Of a stretch of 64,000 bases of DNA, positions 10,179 to 19,914 are shown piece by piece. The translations under genes were made by a program, and so were the position numbers. Within the stretch, counting starts at the first letter, position 1. Every line of letters starts with the position of its first letter. The notes beneath the pieces are model-generated. The model was not told where the DNA came from, made no database searches, and saw only the letters and a list, made by a program, of their open reading frames with translations. The DNA is from Candidatus Desulfofervidus auxilii (GTDB lineage Bacteria; Desulfobacterota; Desulfofervidia; Desulfofervidales; Desulfofervidaceae). The stretch lies in NCBI RefSeq assembly GCF_001577525.1, contig NZ_CP013015.1, positions 1,303,601 through 1,367,600 of the forward strand. Reading direction: 5' to 3'.

Positions 10179-11882
10179 TCACACCTTTTTGAAACTACTT
10201 TTTTGAATCTTTGCCCATCTATCCCGGAGTGTTACTGTACGGTTAAAAATCAGTCTGTTTTCAGAAGAATCTTTATCCACACAAAAATAGCCTATGCGCT
10301 CAAACTGATATCGTTCACCTGGTTTAGCTTTGGCAAGAGAAGGTTCTATCTTGCAAGAATATAATACTTTTAAAGAATTGGGGTTTAAATTTGATTTAAA
10401 ATCCTCTCCTTCTTCCACATCCAGGGGGTCAGGCTTTATAAATAGGTTATCATAAAGACGAACTTCCGCATTTATAGCATGTCTCACAGACACCCAGTGC
10501 AGTGTAGATTTTACTTTTCTACCATCTGGGGCATTTCCCCCTCTAGTAGCAGGGTCATAAGTGCAATGCAATTCCTTAATTTCACCTGTTTTCTCATCTT
10601 TCACCACATCAACACATTTTATGAAATAAGCATACCTTAATCTTACTTCTCTGCCAGGCGCAAGGCGGAAAAATTTTTTGGGTGGATTTTCCATAAAGTC
10701 TTCTTTTTCAATATAAATTTCTTTGGTAAAGGGCACTTTACGTGTACCCATGGTAAGGTCCTCTGGATTATTAATGGCCTCCAACTCTTCACATTGCTCT
10801 TCAGGATAATTATCAATAATCACCTTAAGTGGATTTAGCACTGCCATTACTCGCGGGCACTGTTTGTTAAGAACCTCTCTTACACAATGTTCAAGCAAAG
10901 CGAAATCCACTATACTCTCGCTTTTTGATATACCAATTCTAGTGCAAAAATTGCGTATGGCTTCAGGCGGATAACCCCTTCTCCTCATGCCTCGTATAGT
11001 AGGCATTCTCGGGTCATCCCATCCTGATACATATTTACCTTGCACAAGTTCTATCAATTTACGTTTACTTAAAACAGTATAAGTCAAATTTAAACGCGCA
11101 AATTCATACTGCCTGGGACGATGGACATTATCCAACTGCTCAAGAAACCAATCATATAAAGGCCGGTGGTCTTCAAATTCCAGAGAACATAATGAATGGG
11201 TAATACCCTCAATGGAATCTTCTAGACAATGTGCCCAATCATAGGTAGGATATATATTCCACTTGTTTCCCTGACGATAATGGGGTTTTTTAATAATTCT
11301 ATACATTACTGGATCTCGCATATTCAAGTTGGGTGAAGACATATCAATCTTGGCACGCAAGACCCGTGAGCCCTCTTCAAATTCTCCTGCCTTCATGCGT
11401 TTAAAGAGATCAAGGTTTTCCTCTACTGAACGGTTACGATATGGGCTTTCTTTTCCAGGCTCTGTAAGTGTGCCTCTATATTCACGGATTTGTTCTGGTG
11501 TCAAATCACATACATAAGCCTTGCCTTTTTTAATAAGTTGAATAGCAAATTCATACATTTTTTCAAAATAATCAGAGGCATAGTATAGATGCTTACCCCA
11601 ATCAAAACCTAGCCATTTTACATCTTCTTTTATGGCTTCAACATATTCTTCTTCCTCTTTATATGGGTTGGTATCATCAAATCTCAGATGACATCTACCA
11701 CCAAACTCTTGGGCCAATCCAAAATTTATACAGATGGCTTTGGCATGGCCTATATGCAAATACCCGTTAGGTTCAGGTGGGAATCTGGTTATAACAGTGT
11801 TACATTTTCCGCTTTTAAGATCATTTTCAATAATGGTTTTTATAAAACTGGGTGGTAGGATAATTCCTTTTTTATCTTCCAT
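10179..11882 (-). CDS. glnS: glutaminyl-tRNA synthetase
   Basis: 567 residues, the usual GlnRS length. A class I synthetase that charges tRNA-Gln with glutamine in the cytoplasm. The signature HIGH is at 43-46 inside [15 protein letters not shown] and the KMSKS-equivalent VLSKR is at 270-274; the GlnRS-specific DDTNP (69-73) and the two-part anticodon-binding beta-barrel domain (about 340-555) follow. A dedicated GlnRS means the organism need not rely solely on the GatCAB transamidation route. It starts 63 bases after btuD ends; no terminator is obvious between them, so some read-through from the B12 operon is possible. Confidence 0.97.
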   Translation of the reverse strand: MEDKKGIILPPSFIKTIIENDLKSGKCNTVITRFPPEPNGYLHIGHAKAICINFGLAQEFGGRCHLRFDDTNPYKEEEEYVEAIKEDVKWLGFDWGKHLYYASDYFEKMYEFAIQLIKKGKAYVCDLTPEQIREYRGTLTEPGKESPYRNRSVEENLDLFKRMKAGEFEEGSRVLRAKIDMSSPNLNMRDPVMYRIIKKPHYRQGNKWNIYPTYDWAHCLEDSIEGITHSLCSLEFEDHRPLYDWFLEQLDNVHRPRQYEFARLNLTYTVLSKRKLIELVQGKYVSGWDDPRMPTIRGMRRRGYPPEAIRNFCTRIGISKSESIVDFALLEHCVREVLNKQCPRVMAVLNPLKVIIDNYPEEQCEELEAINNPEDLTMGTRKVPFTKEIYIEKEDFMENPPKKFFRLAPGREVRLRYAYFIKCVDVVKDEKTGEIKELHCTYDPATRGGNAPDGRKVKSTLHWVSVRHAINAEVRLYDNLFIKPDPLDVEEGEDFKSNLNPNSLKVLYSCKIEPSLAKAKPGERYQFERIGYFCVDKDSSENRLIFNRTVTLRDRWAKIQKSSFKKV

Positions 11883-11945
11883 TTTTGTCCTTATTGCCTG
11901 TTTTTTGATTCTCTAGCATTCATTTTATACATTTTTATATTTGAT

Positions 11946-12740
11946 TCAAGTCAGGTCTTCCATATGAAAATCCCAAAAAATATAAGGCCTTGAAGAAATA
12001 AATTTCTCTTTAACTATAACTTTTGTTTGGTAAACATGTTCAATGATTTCAGCAGTTAAAATCTCCTGCGGAGTCCCCATTTTATACAAATAGCCATTGT
12101 TTAATAAAATTAACTCATTACAATATTGACTGGCCAAATTAAGGTCATGTAATACAATAATGACTGTTAGTTTAAATGAATTATTTAGATTTTTTATAAG
12201 GTCTAAAATCTTTATTTGATGAGCGATATCTAAGTGAGCAGTAGGTTCATCTAAAAGGAGCAATTTTGGTTCTTGAGCAAGCGCCCTAGCTAAATAAACA
12301 AGTTGTCTTTCACCCCCGCTTAATTCAGGAATAAATCTGGCCTTAATGTTCAAGGTATGGGTTAAGGCCATAGCCTTTTTAGCTACGGCCTTATCATATT
12401 TTGTATCTAAAAATTGAAATACCTTGTGATAGGGAATTCTTCCTAAAAGCACAAATTCTTCCACAGTCATATCAACTTCATAAGATAATGGAGCCTGTGG
12501 GACGAATGCCATTTTTTGGGCCAGTTCCCTAAACCCCATCTGCCAGATATCTCTCCCCTCAAATAGAATTTTGCCTTTTTGAGGCTTAATTATCTTGGTA
12601 ATAGCCCTAAGCAAAGTAGTCTTTCCTGACCCATTAGGGCCTATTATCCCCAGGAGTGCATGTTTTTTTAGCTTAAAATTGATATTTTTTAAGATAAATC
12701 TTTTGTTATATCCACAAGTTAATCCTTTTACCTCAAGCAT
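11946..12740 (-). CDS. btuD: ABC transporter ATPase, corrinoid uptake (BtuD-type)
   Basis: 264 residues with Walker A GPNGSGKT (34-41), signature LSGGERQ and Walker B LLLLDEPTAHLD. It belongs to the FecE/BtuD group that powers import of vitamin B12, haem or siderophores across the inner membrane. The iron-type and B12-type members are hard to separate by sequence alone, but its place at the end of a riboswitch-controlled cobalamin operon, overlapping btuC by 8 bases, makes corrinoid uptake the best call. Confidence 0.9.
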   Translation of the reverse strand: MLEVKGLTCGYNKRFILKNINFKLKKHALLGIIGPNGSGKTTLLRAITKIIKPQKGKILFEGRDIWQMGFRELAQKMAFVPQAPLSYEVDMTVEEFVLLGRIPYHKVFQFLDTKYDKAVAKKAMALTHTLNIKARFIPELSGGERQLVYLARALAQEPKLLLLDEPTAHLDIAHQIKILDLIKNLNNSFKLTVIIVLHDLNLASQYCNELILLNNGYLYKMGTPQEILTAEIIEHVYQTKVIVKEKFISSRPYIFWDFHMEDLT

Positions 12741-13737
12741 ATTTCTTTTTGGTTAGGGCATAAATAAAGAGCCCTCCTCCCACTATTCCTGTAATTACTC
12801 CTACTGGTAACTCCAGAGGAGAAATAATTATCCTGGCCAATGTGTCACAGAGGATTAAAAAACTTGCACCACAAAGAAAGGCACTGATAAGTAAGATACG
12901 ATGGTCAATTCCCACCATCATCCGGACGAAATGAGGGACAAATAGACCCACGAAACCAATAATCCCTGCAATTGAGACACTAAAGCCCGTAAGCATTGAT
13001 GCTACGACAAAAAGAAACTTTTTGGTCCTTTCTACATTTATACCTAAATGGAGGGCTTCTTCTTCTCCTAAAGAAAGGGCATTTAGGTCAAAACAAAAAA
13101 GATAAGAGATACCCAATCCCAAAAAAGATACTAGAAGCATTAATTTTAAAAGTAATGAATTAGATTCTTCTAAAGACCCCATAATCCAGAATACAATCCT
13201 ATGAAGGCCTTCTGTATGAGATACAGCCATAATGAGCATAATAAGTGAAGATGAGATGAAGCTTATCATCACACCTGTAAGTAATAACCCCTGTATTTTT
13301 AACACTCCCTTTTTGACACTTAAGACATAGAGTATTAAAATAACCGCAATTGAACCTAAAATTCCTGAAGTTGGTAGAGACAAAAGGCCAAATCTTTGAT
13401 TTAGCTTAAGGGCGATGTTTAAAGATACAAATAAGGCAGCCCCTCCAGATATACCCAATGTATAAGGCTCAACCAATGGATTCCGAAACATAGCTTGTAA
13501 GATAACACCGGCAATACTCAATGCCCCTCCAATAGCAAAAGCTAGTAGTATGCGGGGTAGACGAATATCAAAAAGGATAGTATGTGTTATTGTTTGCTTT
13601 CCATTTAAAATGGTAGAAATGATCTTCCTGAAAGTAATATGACTGGTGCCTACAGAAAAAGAAACTACACTTACTACTAAAAGCATTATACTAAAGAGTA
13701 AAATAAAAAGAAACCAAGGGATGCGTTTTTTATCCAT
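12733..13737 (-). CDS. btuC: ABC transporter permease, corrinoid uptake (BtuC-type)
   Basis: 334 residues, highly hydrophobic, with the multi-helix FecCD/BtuC fold. Conserved family segments visible are LPRILLAFAIGGALSIAGV and NPLVEPYTLGISGGAA near residues 62-106, and VPHFVRMMVG in the ATPase-coupling region. It forms the inner-membrane channel that takes substrate from BtuF. It overlaps btuF upstream and btuD downstream by 8 bases each, so the three are translationally coupled. Confidence 0.92.
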   Translation of the reverse strand: MDKKRIPWFLFILLFSIMLLVVSVVSFSVGTSHITFRKIISTILNGKQTITHTILFDIRLPRILLAFAIGGALSIAGVILQAMFRNPLVEPYTLGISGGAALFVSLNIALKLNQRFGLLSLPTSGILGSIAVILILYVLSVKKGVLKIQGLLLTGVMISFISSSLIMLIMAVSHTEGLHRIVFWIMGSLEESNSLLLKLMLLVSFLGLGISYLFCFDLNALSLGEEEALHLGINVERTKKFLFVVASMLTGFSVSIAGIIGFVGLFVPHFVRMMVGIDHRILLISAFLCGASFLILCDTLARIIISPLELPVGVITGIVGGGLFIYALTKKKYA

Positions 13738-14551
13738 CTTTTATTTCAGGGTGAATAAGTTTTACTATCTCCTTTAATGCCTCTATAAAGCTTAAAGGAG
13801 TGGCATTACAAACCTTCTCAGAATCAATAAAATAAATCCTTTTTCTTTTCACTGCCTCAACTACCTTATAACTTTCCCACTGCCTTTTCTCTCTTTCTCC
13901 AGCAATTCCCATAGTTACAATAATAATTACATCAGGATTGTCTTCAATTACCCTCTCTCGACTATAGAGGCCGGTCTTAGAAGAGGCGATGTTTATCCCA
14001 CCTGCCAGTTCAATTAAGTCATTAATAAATAAGTCTTTTGTAGCAGTAAAAAGGGGTCTTGCCCCTATCTGGATAAAGACCCTCGGCCTTGGCAAATCTT
14101 TTATTCTTTTCTTTATGACTTCAATTTCCGTATTTGCCTGCTTTATTATTTCTTTTGCCTTTTGTTCTTTTCTTACTATCCTTGCCAATCTCAAAAATTG
14201 CTCACAGATTTCAGAAAAATTCCTTGGCGTTTTAAAGGTGATTACATTTACTCCCAAAGACCTCAATTTCTCTATATCTCTTTGATTGGTGAGGGAGGTA
14301 GCCAGAACCAAATCTGGTTTAAGGCTCAAGATCTTTTCTACATTTACCTCTATTACATTCCCTACCTTTTCCTTAGGGCATTTACAATATGTAGTACAGC
14401 CTATAATTTTTCCCTCAGCCCCTAAAAGATAGAGTTCTTCTGTTAGGGATGGCCCTAATGAAATTATCCTGTTAGGGGCATCTTGAGAGAAAACTGTAGT
14501 ATTAAAGCATAAAACTAAAAGTATTAAGAAAAATAATTTTGACTTTCTCAT
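13730..14551 (-). CDS. btuF: periplasmic corrinoid-binding protein (BtuF-type)
   Basis: 273 residues with a signal peptide (hydrophobic residues 5-20, cleavage near Ser22-Gln23). The mature protein starts with RIISLGPSLTEELYLLGAEG, the hallmark opening of class III (BtuF/FhuD) binding proteins with a single backbone helix. It delivers corrinoid from the periplasm to BtuCD. The SLKPDLVLA and ENPDVII-like repeats mark the two lobes. It starts 10 bases after the PP-loop gene and overlaps btuC. Confidence 0.92.
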   Translation of the reverse strand: MRKSKLFFLILLVLCFNTTVFSQDAPNRIISLGPSLTEELYLLGAEGKIIGCTTYCKCPKEKVGNVIEVNVEKILSLKPDLVLATSLTNQRDIEKLRSLGVNVITFKTPRNFSEICEQFLRLARIVRKEQKAKEIIKQANTEIEVIKKRIKDLPRPRVFIQIGARPLFTATKDLFINDLIELAGGINIASSKTGLYSRERVIEDNPDVIIIVTMGIAGEREKRQWESYKVVEAVKRKRIYFIDSEKVCNATPLSFIEALKEIVKLIHPEIKDG

Positions 14552-14561
14552 CTCTTTTCCC

Positions 14562-15221
14562 TCATTTTACTTCAATAAAATAGCTCAAGATATCTAAAAA
14601 CAGGTTTTTACCTTGATTAACTATCTTTGTCTCTAGTATTTTTATCCTCTTTTTAAAGATAGGGCCATCTGTAACAAATGTATGGTATTCACCATTTTCT
14701 CCACAAAGGTCAATTTCTTCTAAAGTCTTAAGCTCCTGCAAAAATTTCTTATCTATTTTCCTTCCCAGCCAGTTTTTATCAAAAGAGGTAGCCACTACAA
14801 TGGCCTCAAAGCCCAGATTGATAAATTCTTTAAGGATATCCTCCCTTTCTCTACCCCATAAGGGTAAGATGGCCTTAATACCCATCTCTTTGCATACCCT
14901 TTCTACCCAAGCCCTATGCTGTTCCAAGTCAATATCTCCAAATATACCTGCCTCAATACCTTTCTCCTTTAACTCTAAAACGGCCCTTTTAAATCTCTTT
15001 TCATAGTCTTCCCAAGAAGACCTTATCTGCAATATAGGAATTCCCATGGCCTCTGACTGCACCCTTAAAAGCTCTACAGAAATTCCATGGGAGCGAGAGC
15101 GCCTGCCATCCTCTGAAATCATATTTAATAAATAGGAAACCTCTATATCTTTACTTTGCATTGCCTCATAACAGGAGAGGCAACTTTCTTTCCCTCCACT
15201 CCAAGAGATAAATGCCTTCAT
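14562..15221 (-). CDS. PP-loop ATP pyrophosphatase, Dph6-related
   Basis: 219 residues. The N-terminal PP-loop SWSGGKES (6-13) and the later segment GDIDLEQHRAWVERVC (114-129) match the Dph6/MJ0570 family, which activates substrates by adenylation and releases pyrophosphate. In eukaryotes and archaea Dph6 amidates diphthine on EF-2. Bacteria lack diphthamide, so another substrate is implied. The conserved C-terminal GENGEYHTF box (about 184-192) is intact. It overlaps the upstream asparagine-synthase-like gene by 4 bases and precedes btuF by 10, which places it in cobalamin salvage by context; its exact reaction is unknown. Confidence 0.8.
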   Translation of the reverse strand: MKAFISWSGGKESCLSCYEAMQSKDIEVSYLLNMISEDGRRSRSHGISVELLRVQSEAMGIPILQIRSSWEDYEKRFKRAVLELKEKGIEAGIFGDIDLEQHRAWVERVCKEMGIKAILPLWGREREDILKEFINLGFEAIVVATSFDKNWLGRKIDKKFLQELKTLEEIDLCGENGEYHTFVTDGPIFKKRIKILETKIVNQGKNLFLDILSYFIEVK

Positions 15222-16153
15222 ATTAGATTAAGAGATATGGCACTCCACCCACAAACCCAACAGTGCCTTGCCTCAGGTCTAATTCCTGCTCCACAGGCTG
15301 GGCAGGCCTTTTGGCCAAGTTTTGGTTTAGGAATTTTACCTATTATATTCCTATAAACTTCGTAGTAATAAAGGTGCTCTTTATTAATAAATTTTATTGG
15401 ATAATTTCTCTTCTTATTCTCAAATTCCTCATCAGAGATCCTTGAGCTAATGCACTCTCTTAACTTAGTCATGCCCGAACCGTATTCTAATGGCCTTTTA
15501 TCTTGCCAGATAATCTCTCTTGGTAAAGCATCTTCAAATGCCTTACGTAAAATCCATTTACCCCATATCTTCCCCTTCTCCCTTTTTATCTTTAGCCTTG
15601 GAGATATGCCTAAAGAAAATTCTATAAATTTCTTATCAAGATAAGGCTGAATTATCTCTATTCCAAAAAATCTACCTATTTCATTAGAACTAAACTGCAT
15701 AGAATGGGAGATGTATTCAATATAATGGCTTAGATTGTTTATATCTTTCATAAAGCTATAGCCAGCAAAAAGTTCATCACTCCCATCTCCTGTGCCCATC
15801 TTTTTAATACCCATTTCTTTGGCGAATTTTAGACCAAAATAAACAACTATATCATTGGGTATAGCAGGATCAAAACTTTTAAGGATTTTTATTACTTCAG
15901 CAATGGCATCTATGGCCTCATTGGTAGTTATTCTTTTATGATAATGCTTAAGATTAAATTTCTTTGCACATAAGTTTGCATACTTTATATCCTCTCCGTA
16001 TGACTCAAGGCTTATAGTAATTGCCTTTGCTTGAGAAGAAATAGCAGCCAGGATAGCAGAATCCAAACCTCCAGAAAAAAGCAACCCTTCAGCAGGATTT
16101 CTCTTTACTGCCTCAATCAGCCTCCTCTTTAGTTCAAAAATTATGCCCTTCAT
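15218..16153 (-). CDS. asparagine-synthase-like PP-loop enzyme with C-terminal zinc ribbon, no glutaminase domain
   Basis: 311 residues. The synthetase half of asparagine synthase is recognisable: PP-loop SGGLDS (27-32) and GDGSDELFAGY (122-132). The N-terminal glutamine-hydrolysing domain (with catalytic Cys2) is missing, so ammonia must come from solution or a partner. The C-terminus adds a four-cysteine zinc ribbon (CPAC at 284-287, CWVC at 298-301). Such proteins adenylate a carboxylate and amidate it. It lies between cobD and a second PP-loop ATPase with 4-base overlaps on both sides. A role in corrinoid or cobyric acid side-chain amidation is an inference from context only. Confidence 0.75.
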   Translation of the reverse strand: MKGIIFELKRRLIEAVKRNPAEGLLFSGGLDSAILAAISSQAKAITISLESYGEDIKYANLCAKKFNLKHYHKRITTNEAIDAIAEVIKILKSFDPAIPNDIVVYFGLKFAKEMGIKKMGTGDGSDELFAGYSFMKDINNLSHYIEYISHSMQFSSNEIGRFFGIEIIQPYLDKKFIEFSLGISPRLKIKREKGKIWGKWILRKAFEDALPREIIWQDKRPLEYGSGMTKLRECISSRISDEEFENKKRNYPIKFINKEHLYYYEVYRNIIGKIPKPKLGQKACPACGAGIRPEARHCWVCGWSAISLNLI

Positions 16154-17199
16154 AAAATCTCTTTTAGAGTTTTTAAAAGATACAAATTTTCCTTATGAGA
16201 GCGCACAGCTATACGGATAAATTTATTGCCTAAAGTGCGGAAATTACTACAGTTCCTTAAAAGAATTCCCTTTTTAATAACTTCCTTCATTAAGATATTT
16301 GAGTTTATATTGCCCTTTTCTATCTTTATTAAAAGGAAATTTGTTACCGAAGGATAAGGTCTTAGTCCTTCAATTCTCTTTAATTCCTCAAACAAAAACT
16401 TCCTTTCCCTGCTTATAATTTTGTGCGTTTCTTTAATATATTCCCTATCATCCAAGACGGCCTCTGCGGTCAATTGGGCAAGGATATTTATCTCCCATGG
16501 GGGTTGAACCCTTTTTAGCCTTTTAACTGTCTTTGGATGGGAAATGAGATAGCCTATCCTTAGGCCGGGCAACGCAAAGAACTTTGTAAAGCTTCTAAGC
16601 ACTATAATATTCTCATTCTTTGAGGCATGCCATACAAGTGTATAATCCATCTCATTGGGCAAGAAATCCATAAACGCCTCATCTATGACAACCAATTTTG
16701 CAGGCATTTTCTCTATGCTAGACTTTTCAACAACTATGTTTCCTGTAGGATTGTTAGGATTGCAAATAAAAATCATATCTGCTTTGGGAATAGAGGAATA
16801 TCTGAGCCTAAATTCCTCATCTTCTTTAAGACTTAAAAATTTGACCTCGCTTCCTGAATTTTTGCTAGCCCTTTCATATTCTGAAAATGTAGGTTCAGGA
16901 ATAAGGGCAGTTTTTGGCCTATAGGCAAATGTAATGAGATAGATAAGGTTAACAGAACCATTGCCTAAAAGGATGCTTTCCTCACTTATCCCCCAATATT
17001 GGGCAATTTTTCTAATCAGTGTCTCTGCCTTTGGGTCAGGATAATAGGAAATCTTATCGAGATTCTTTAAAATGACTTCCTTTGCCTTTTTGCTTAATCC
17101 TAATGGATTGATATTTGCGCTAAAATCTATTATTTCCCCTTTGTATTTCCTCCTTACCTCATAGATATTGCCACCATGCAAAAAGCCTAAATTATCCAT
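16150..17199 (-). CDS. cobD: threonine-phosphate decarboxylase (CobD) or closely related class I PLP aminotransferase
   Basis: 349 residues, fold type I PLP enzyme. The opening HGGNIYEV followed by DFSANINPLG is characteristic of CobD, which makes (R)-1-amino-2-propanol phosphate for the corrin side arm. The PLP lysine is Lys206 in SFTKFFALPGLRIGY, and NPNNPTG (148-154) and DEAF (173-176) are the other cofactor contacts. HisC is the nearest alternative family, but position next to cbiB, which uses the product, decides the call. It overlaps cbiB by 13 bases. Confidence 0.9.
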   Translation of the reverse strand: MDNLGFLHGGNIYEVRRKYKGEIIDFSANINPLGLSKKAKEVILKNLDKISYYPDPKAETLIRKIAQYWGISEESILLGNGSVNLIYLITFAYRPKTALIPEPTFSEYERASKNSGSEVKFLSLKEDEEFRLRYSSIPKADMIFICNPNNPTGNIVVEKSSIEKMPAKLVVIDEAFMDFLPNEMDYTLVWHASKNENIIVLRSFTKFFALPGLRIGYLISHPKTVKRLKRVQPPWEINILAQLTAEAVLDDREYIKETHKIISRERKFLFEELKRIEGLRPYPSVTNFLLIKIEKGNINSNILMKEVIKKGILLRNCSNFRTLGNKFIRIAVRSHKENLYLLKTLKEIL

Positions 17200-18125
17200 A
17201 TAAAAAATGCCCCCATACAGAGCATCAAGATAGAAGCGATAAAGCTTATGTTTAGCGCCTCATTGATAAGAAAGGGGTGTATTTCTCTTATCTTTTCTCC
17301 AATATAAGGTTTAAAGACCTCCTTACCTTCATAAAAGGAAGGTCCACCCATCTTTATGCCTAAGGCACCAGCCATAGCTGCCTCTGAAACACCACTATTT
17401 GGTGAAGGGTGTCTTCTGCCATCTCTAAGCAAAATCTTGAAAGAATTTTTGAAATCCTTACCAGCAATAAAAGAGGCCAATGAAATTAAGATACCTGATA
17501 TGCGAGCAGGGATAAAATTAAAAAAATCATCCAATTTTGCAGAAAACCAGCCAAAATGGATATATTTTTCATTTTTATAGCCCACCATAGAGTCAAGCGT
17601 ATTTACTGCCTTATAGACCATGGCCCAAACTGGCCCTCCCAATGTCAAATAAAAAAGTGGCGCTATAATGCCGTCATTGGTATTTTCAGCTATACTTTCT
17701 AAACTGGCTATTATTATCTCCTCTCTACTCAAATCCTTGGTGTCTCTTCCCACAATATGGGAGAGTCTTTTACGTGCCTTAGAAATATTATTCATTTCTA
17801 TCTCCCTTAAAATTACCTTTGCCTTGACTCTCAAGTCCTTTGTGGAGATAGTGGTATAGCCTAAATAAATTGAGACAAAAACACCCAGCAGAGGATTAAG
17901 CCTCCTTGATAATTCTATAAGTAAATAGGCAATAATAAAGGTTGCCCCAGTTACCGAAAGGGATAATATCACCCCTTTTATTCGCTCTTTCCGCTTTCCA
18001 CTCCCTCCCCTTAATCGATTATCCAATAGGCCTATTAGCCTCCCTATGCCCCTTACAGGGTGGGGGAACCCCTCAGGGTCTCCGAAGATTAAGTCAGCTA
18101 GGTAAGAAAAAATTAATATGTACAT
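17187..18125 (-). CDS. cbiB: adenosylcobinamide-phosphate synthase, membrane protein
   Basis: 312 residues with several membrane helices. It attaches the aminopropanol arm to adenosylcobyric acid at the inner membrane. The family start DLIFGDPEGFPHPVRGIG (11-28) and the conserved ENTNDGIIAPLFY segment (about 146-158) are clear. The end of cobS runs 32 bases into its start; the family-typical N-terminus supports this ATG. Together with CobD it means the cell can use cobyric acid, not only cobinamide. Confidence 0.95.
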   Translation of the reverse strand: MYILIFSYLADLIFGDPEGFPHPVRGIGRLIGLLDNRLRGGSGKRKERIKGVILSLSVTGATFIIAYLLIELSRRLNPLLGVFVSIYLGYTTISTKDLRVKAKVILREIEMNNISKARKRLSHIVGRDTKDLSREEIIIASLESIAENTNDGIIAPLFYLTLGGPVWAMVYKAVNTLDSMVGYKNEKYIHFGWFSAKLDDFFNFIPARISGILISLASFIAGKDFKNSFKILLRDGRRHPSPNSGVSEAAMAGALGIKMGGPSFYEGKEVFKPYIGEKIREIHPFLINEALNISFIASILMLCMGAFFIWII

Positions 18126-18852
18126 ACCTTAAAGAGATTATAAAAAATAAAATGCTCACTTCTGCTATTTCACTTGTTGCCCCAATGGTATCCCCTGTCA
18201 CCCCATCTATCTTCTTCTTTACATAGGTTATGAATACCCATATAGGCAATAAAGAAATAAAAAATAAGACAATTCCCTCTATCTTCAACAGGAATAAAAA
18301 TGCAGCCAAAGTAAATAGGCTACTTATTAAAAATTCTTTTCTACTAGCATATTCTACAAAATACTTTGCCTTTCCTTCTTTCCTTGCATATTTAGATATA
18401 TAACACACCAAGACCTGAACCCACCTGGAAAATAGGCACATTAAGATTAGCGACCTCCATAAAATTTCTTTGGGAATACTCAAAAATAAAGAAAGTTTTA
18501 AAAGCAAAATGCATACAAGCCCAATTGCCCCTATAGCCCCTATGTGGCTATCCCGCATAATATCTAATATCTCTTCTTTGCATCTTCCCCCATAAAGACC
18601 ATCGCAGGTATCAGAAAATCCCTCTAGGTGTATCCCACCTGATATAACTATTGAAATTATTAGAATTAAGCTGCATTTTATTAAATTTGGCAAGAAATCA
18701 AGGACAAATAGGGCTAAGGCCAATACTATACCTATTAATGCCCCTACTATAGGAAAATAGAGAAGTGATTTACCAAATTCCTCTTCTTTTATAGATTTGA
18801 TTTTCACAGGAAAAATAGTTAAAAATTGTAAAGCAATGAGGATTTTTTTCAC
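18094..18852 (-). CDS. cobS: adenosylcobinamide-GDP ribazoletransferase (cobalamin synthase)
   Basis: 252 residues, very hydrophobic integral membrane enzyme. It joins adenosylcobinamide-GDP (made by CobU) with alpha-ribazole (from CobT) in the last pathway step. The acidic signature HLEGFSDTCDGLYGG is present near residues 76-90, and the opening QFLTIFPV is typical. It overlaps cobT by 4 bases and cbiB by 32. Confidence 0.95.
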   Translation of the reverse strand: MKKILIALQFLTIFPVKIKSIKEEEFGKSLLYFPIVGALIGIVLALALFVLDFLPNLIKCSLILIISIVISGGIHLEGFSDTCDGLYGGRCKEEILDIMRDSHIGAIGAIGLVCILLLKLSLFLSIPKEILWRSLILMCLFSRWVQVLVCYISKYARKEGKAKYFVEYASRKEFLISSLFTLAAFLFLLKIEGIVLFFISLLPIWVFITYVKKKIDGVTGDTIGATSEIAEVSILFFIISLRYVHINFFLPS

Positions 18853-19913
18853 CCCCTAATCCTTTCTGAAACAGAGGCATCCTTAAATGTAGCCATTTGA
18901 GTCAATATCTTTATACTTGCCTCCACTATGCCCATTGCCAAGGCAGCACCTGTGCCCTCTCCAAGACGCAAACCCAAATCCAAAATGGGCCTAAGTCCTA
19001 TATATTTCAAAACAGCCTTGTGACCTGGTTCTGCTGAGCAGTGGGAGGCAATCATATAATCTTTTACCTTTGGTTCTAGACTATATGCCATTAGTGCGGC
19101 TGCACCACAGATAAACCCATCAATTATTACTGGGACACTTTTAGAAGCTGAGGCCAACACTATGCCACAAAGCCCACCTATTTCAAATCCGCCCACCTTA
19201 GAAAGGACATCTATAGGGTCATTAGAAACGGGCCTGTTTATATTAAGCGCCCTTTTAATTACCCCAATCTTATGAGAGAGGGTTTTATCATCTATGCCAG
19301 TTCCCCTTCCTGCAACCTCCTCTACTGGCCTACCTGTTATTGAAGCTACAATGGCGCTTGATGAAGTAGTATTACCAATGCCCATATCTCCTATCCCTAC
19401 TATATCAATGCCCTTTTTAAACTCTTCCTCAAATACCTCTATACCGGCCCCTATAGACCTAATTGCCTCCTCTTTACTCATGGCAGGCCCTTTTGCCATA
19501 TTTTTTGTTCCAAGCCCTATCTTCTTTACTTTTAACCTTTCACTTTTTACTTTTAACCTTTCTTTTACCCCCATATCTACAACAATCACCTTTGCACCAA
19601 CATGCCTTGCCAAGACATTTATGGCTGCTCCTCCCTTTAGAAAATTATAGACCATCTGGGCAGTCACCTCTTGAGGAAAGGCACTGATTTTTTCTTCTAC
19701 AACACCATGGTCTGCAGCCATAGTGAATATGACTTTATTCTTGAATTGAGGATTCTCATTTCTGGTAATGGCTACTATTTGTTTAGCAAGTTCTTCTAGT
19801 CTACCTAGACTTCCTTGTGGCTTTGTAAGGTTATCAAGTCTCCTTTGAGTCTTTTTAGCTAAACTATAATCTATCTCCTCAATGGCATTTATAACTCCCT
19901 TTATCTTCTCCAT
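18849..19913 (-). CDS. cobT: nicotinate-nucleotide:dimethylbenzimidazole phosphoribosyltransferase
   Basis: 354 residues. It activates the lower ligand base as alpha-ribazole phosphate. Conserved features: PQGSLGRLEELA near residues 32-43, GDMGIGNTTSSSA in the middle and LRLGEGTGAALA near the C-terminus, carrying the catalytic Glu. Around residues 117-130 there is a lysine-rich duplication (KERLKVKSERLKVKK) encoded by a short tandem DNA repeat at about 19525-19567, which looks like a small in-frame insertion. It starts one base after cobU ends. Confidence 0.95.
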   Translation of the reverse strand: MEKIKGVINAIEEIDYSLAKKTQRRLDNLTKPQGSLGRLEELAKQIVAITRNENPQFKNKVIFTMAADHGVVEEKISAFPQEVTAQMVYNFLKGGAAINVLARHVGAKVIVVDMGVKERLKVKSERLKVKKIGLGTKNMAKGPAMSKEEAIRSIGAGIEVFEEEFKKGIDIVGIGDMGIGNTTSSSAIVASITGRPVEEVAGRGTGIDDKTLSHKIGVIKRALNINRPVSNDPIDVLSKVGGFEIGGLCGIVLASASKSVPVIIDGFICGAAALMAYSLEPKVKDYMIASHCSAEPGHKAVLKYIGLRPILDLGLRLGEGTGAALAMGIVEASIKILTQMATFKDASVSERIRG

Positions 19914-19914
19914 C

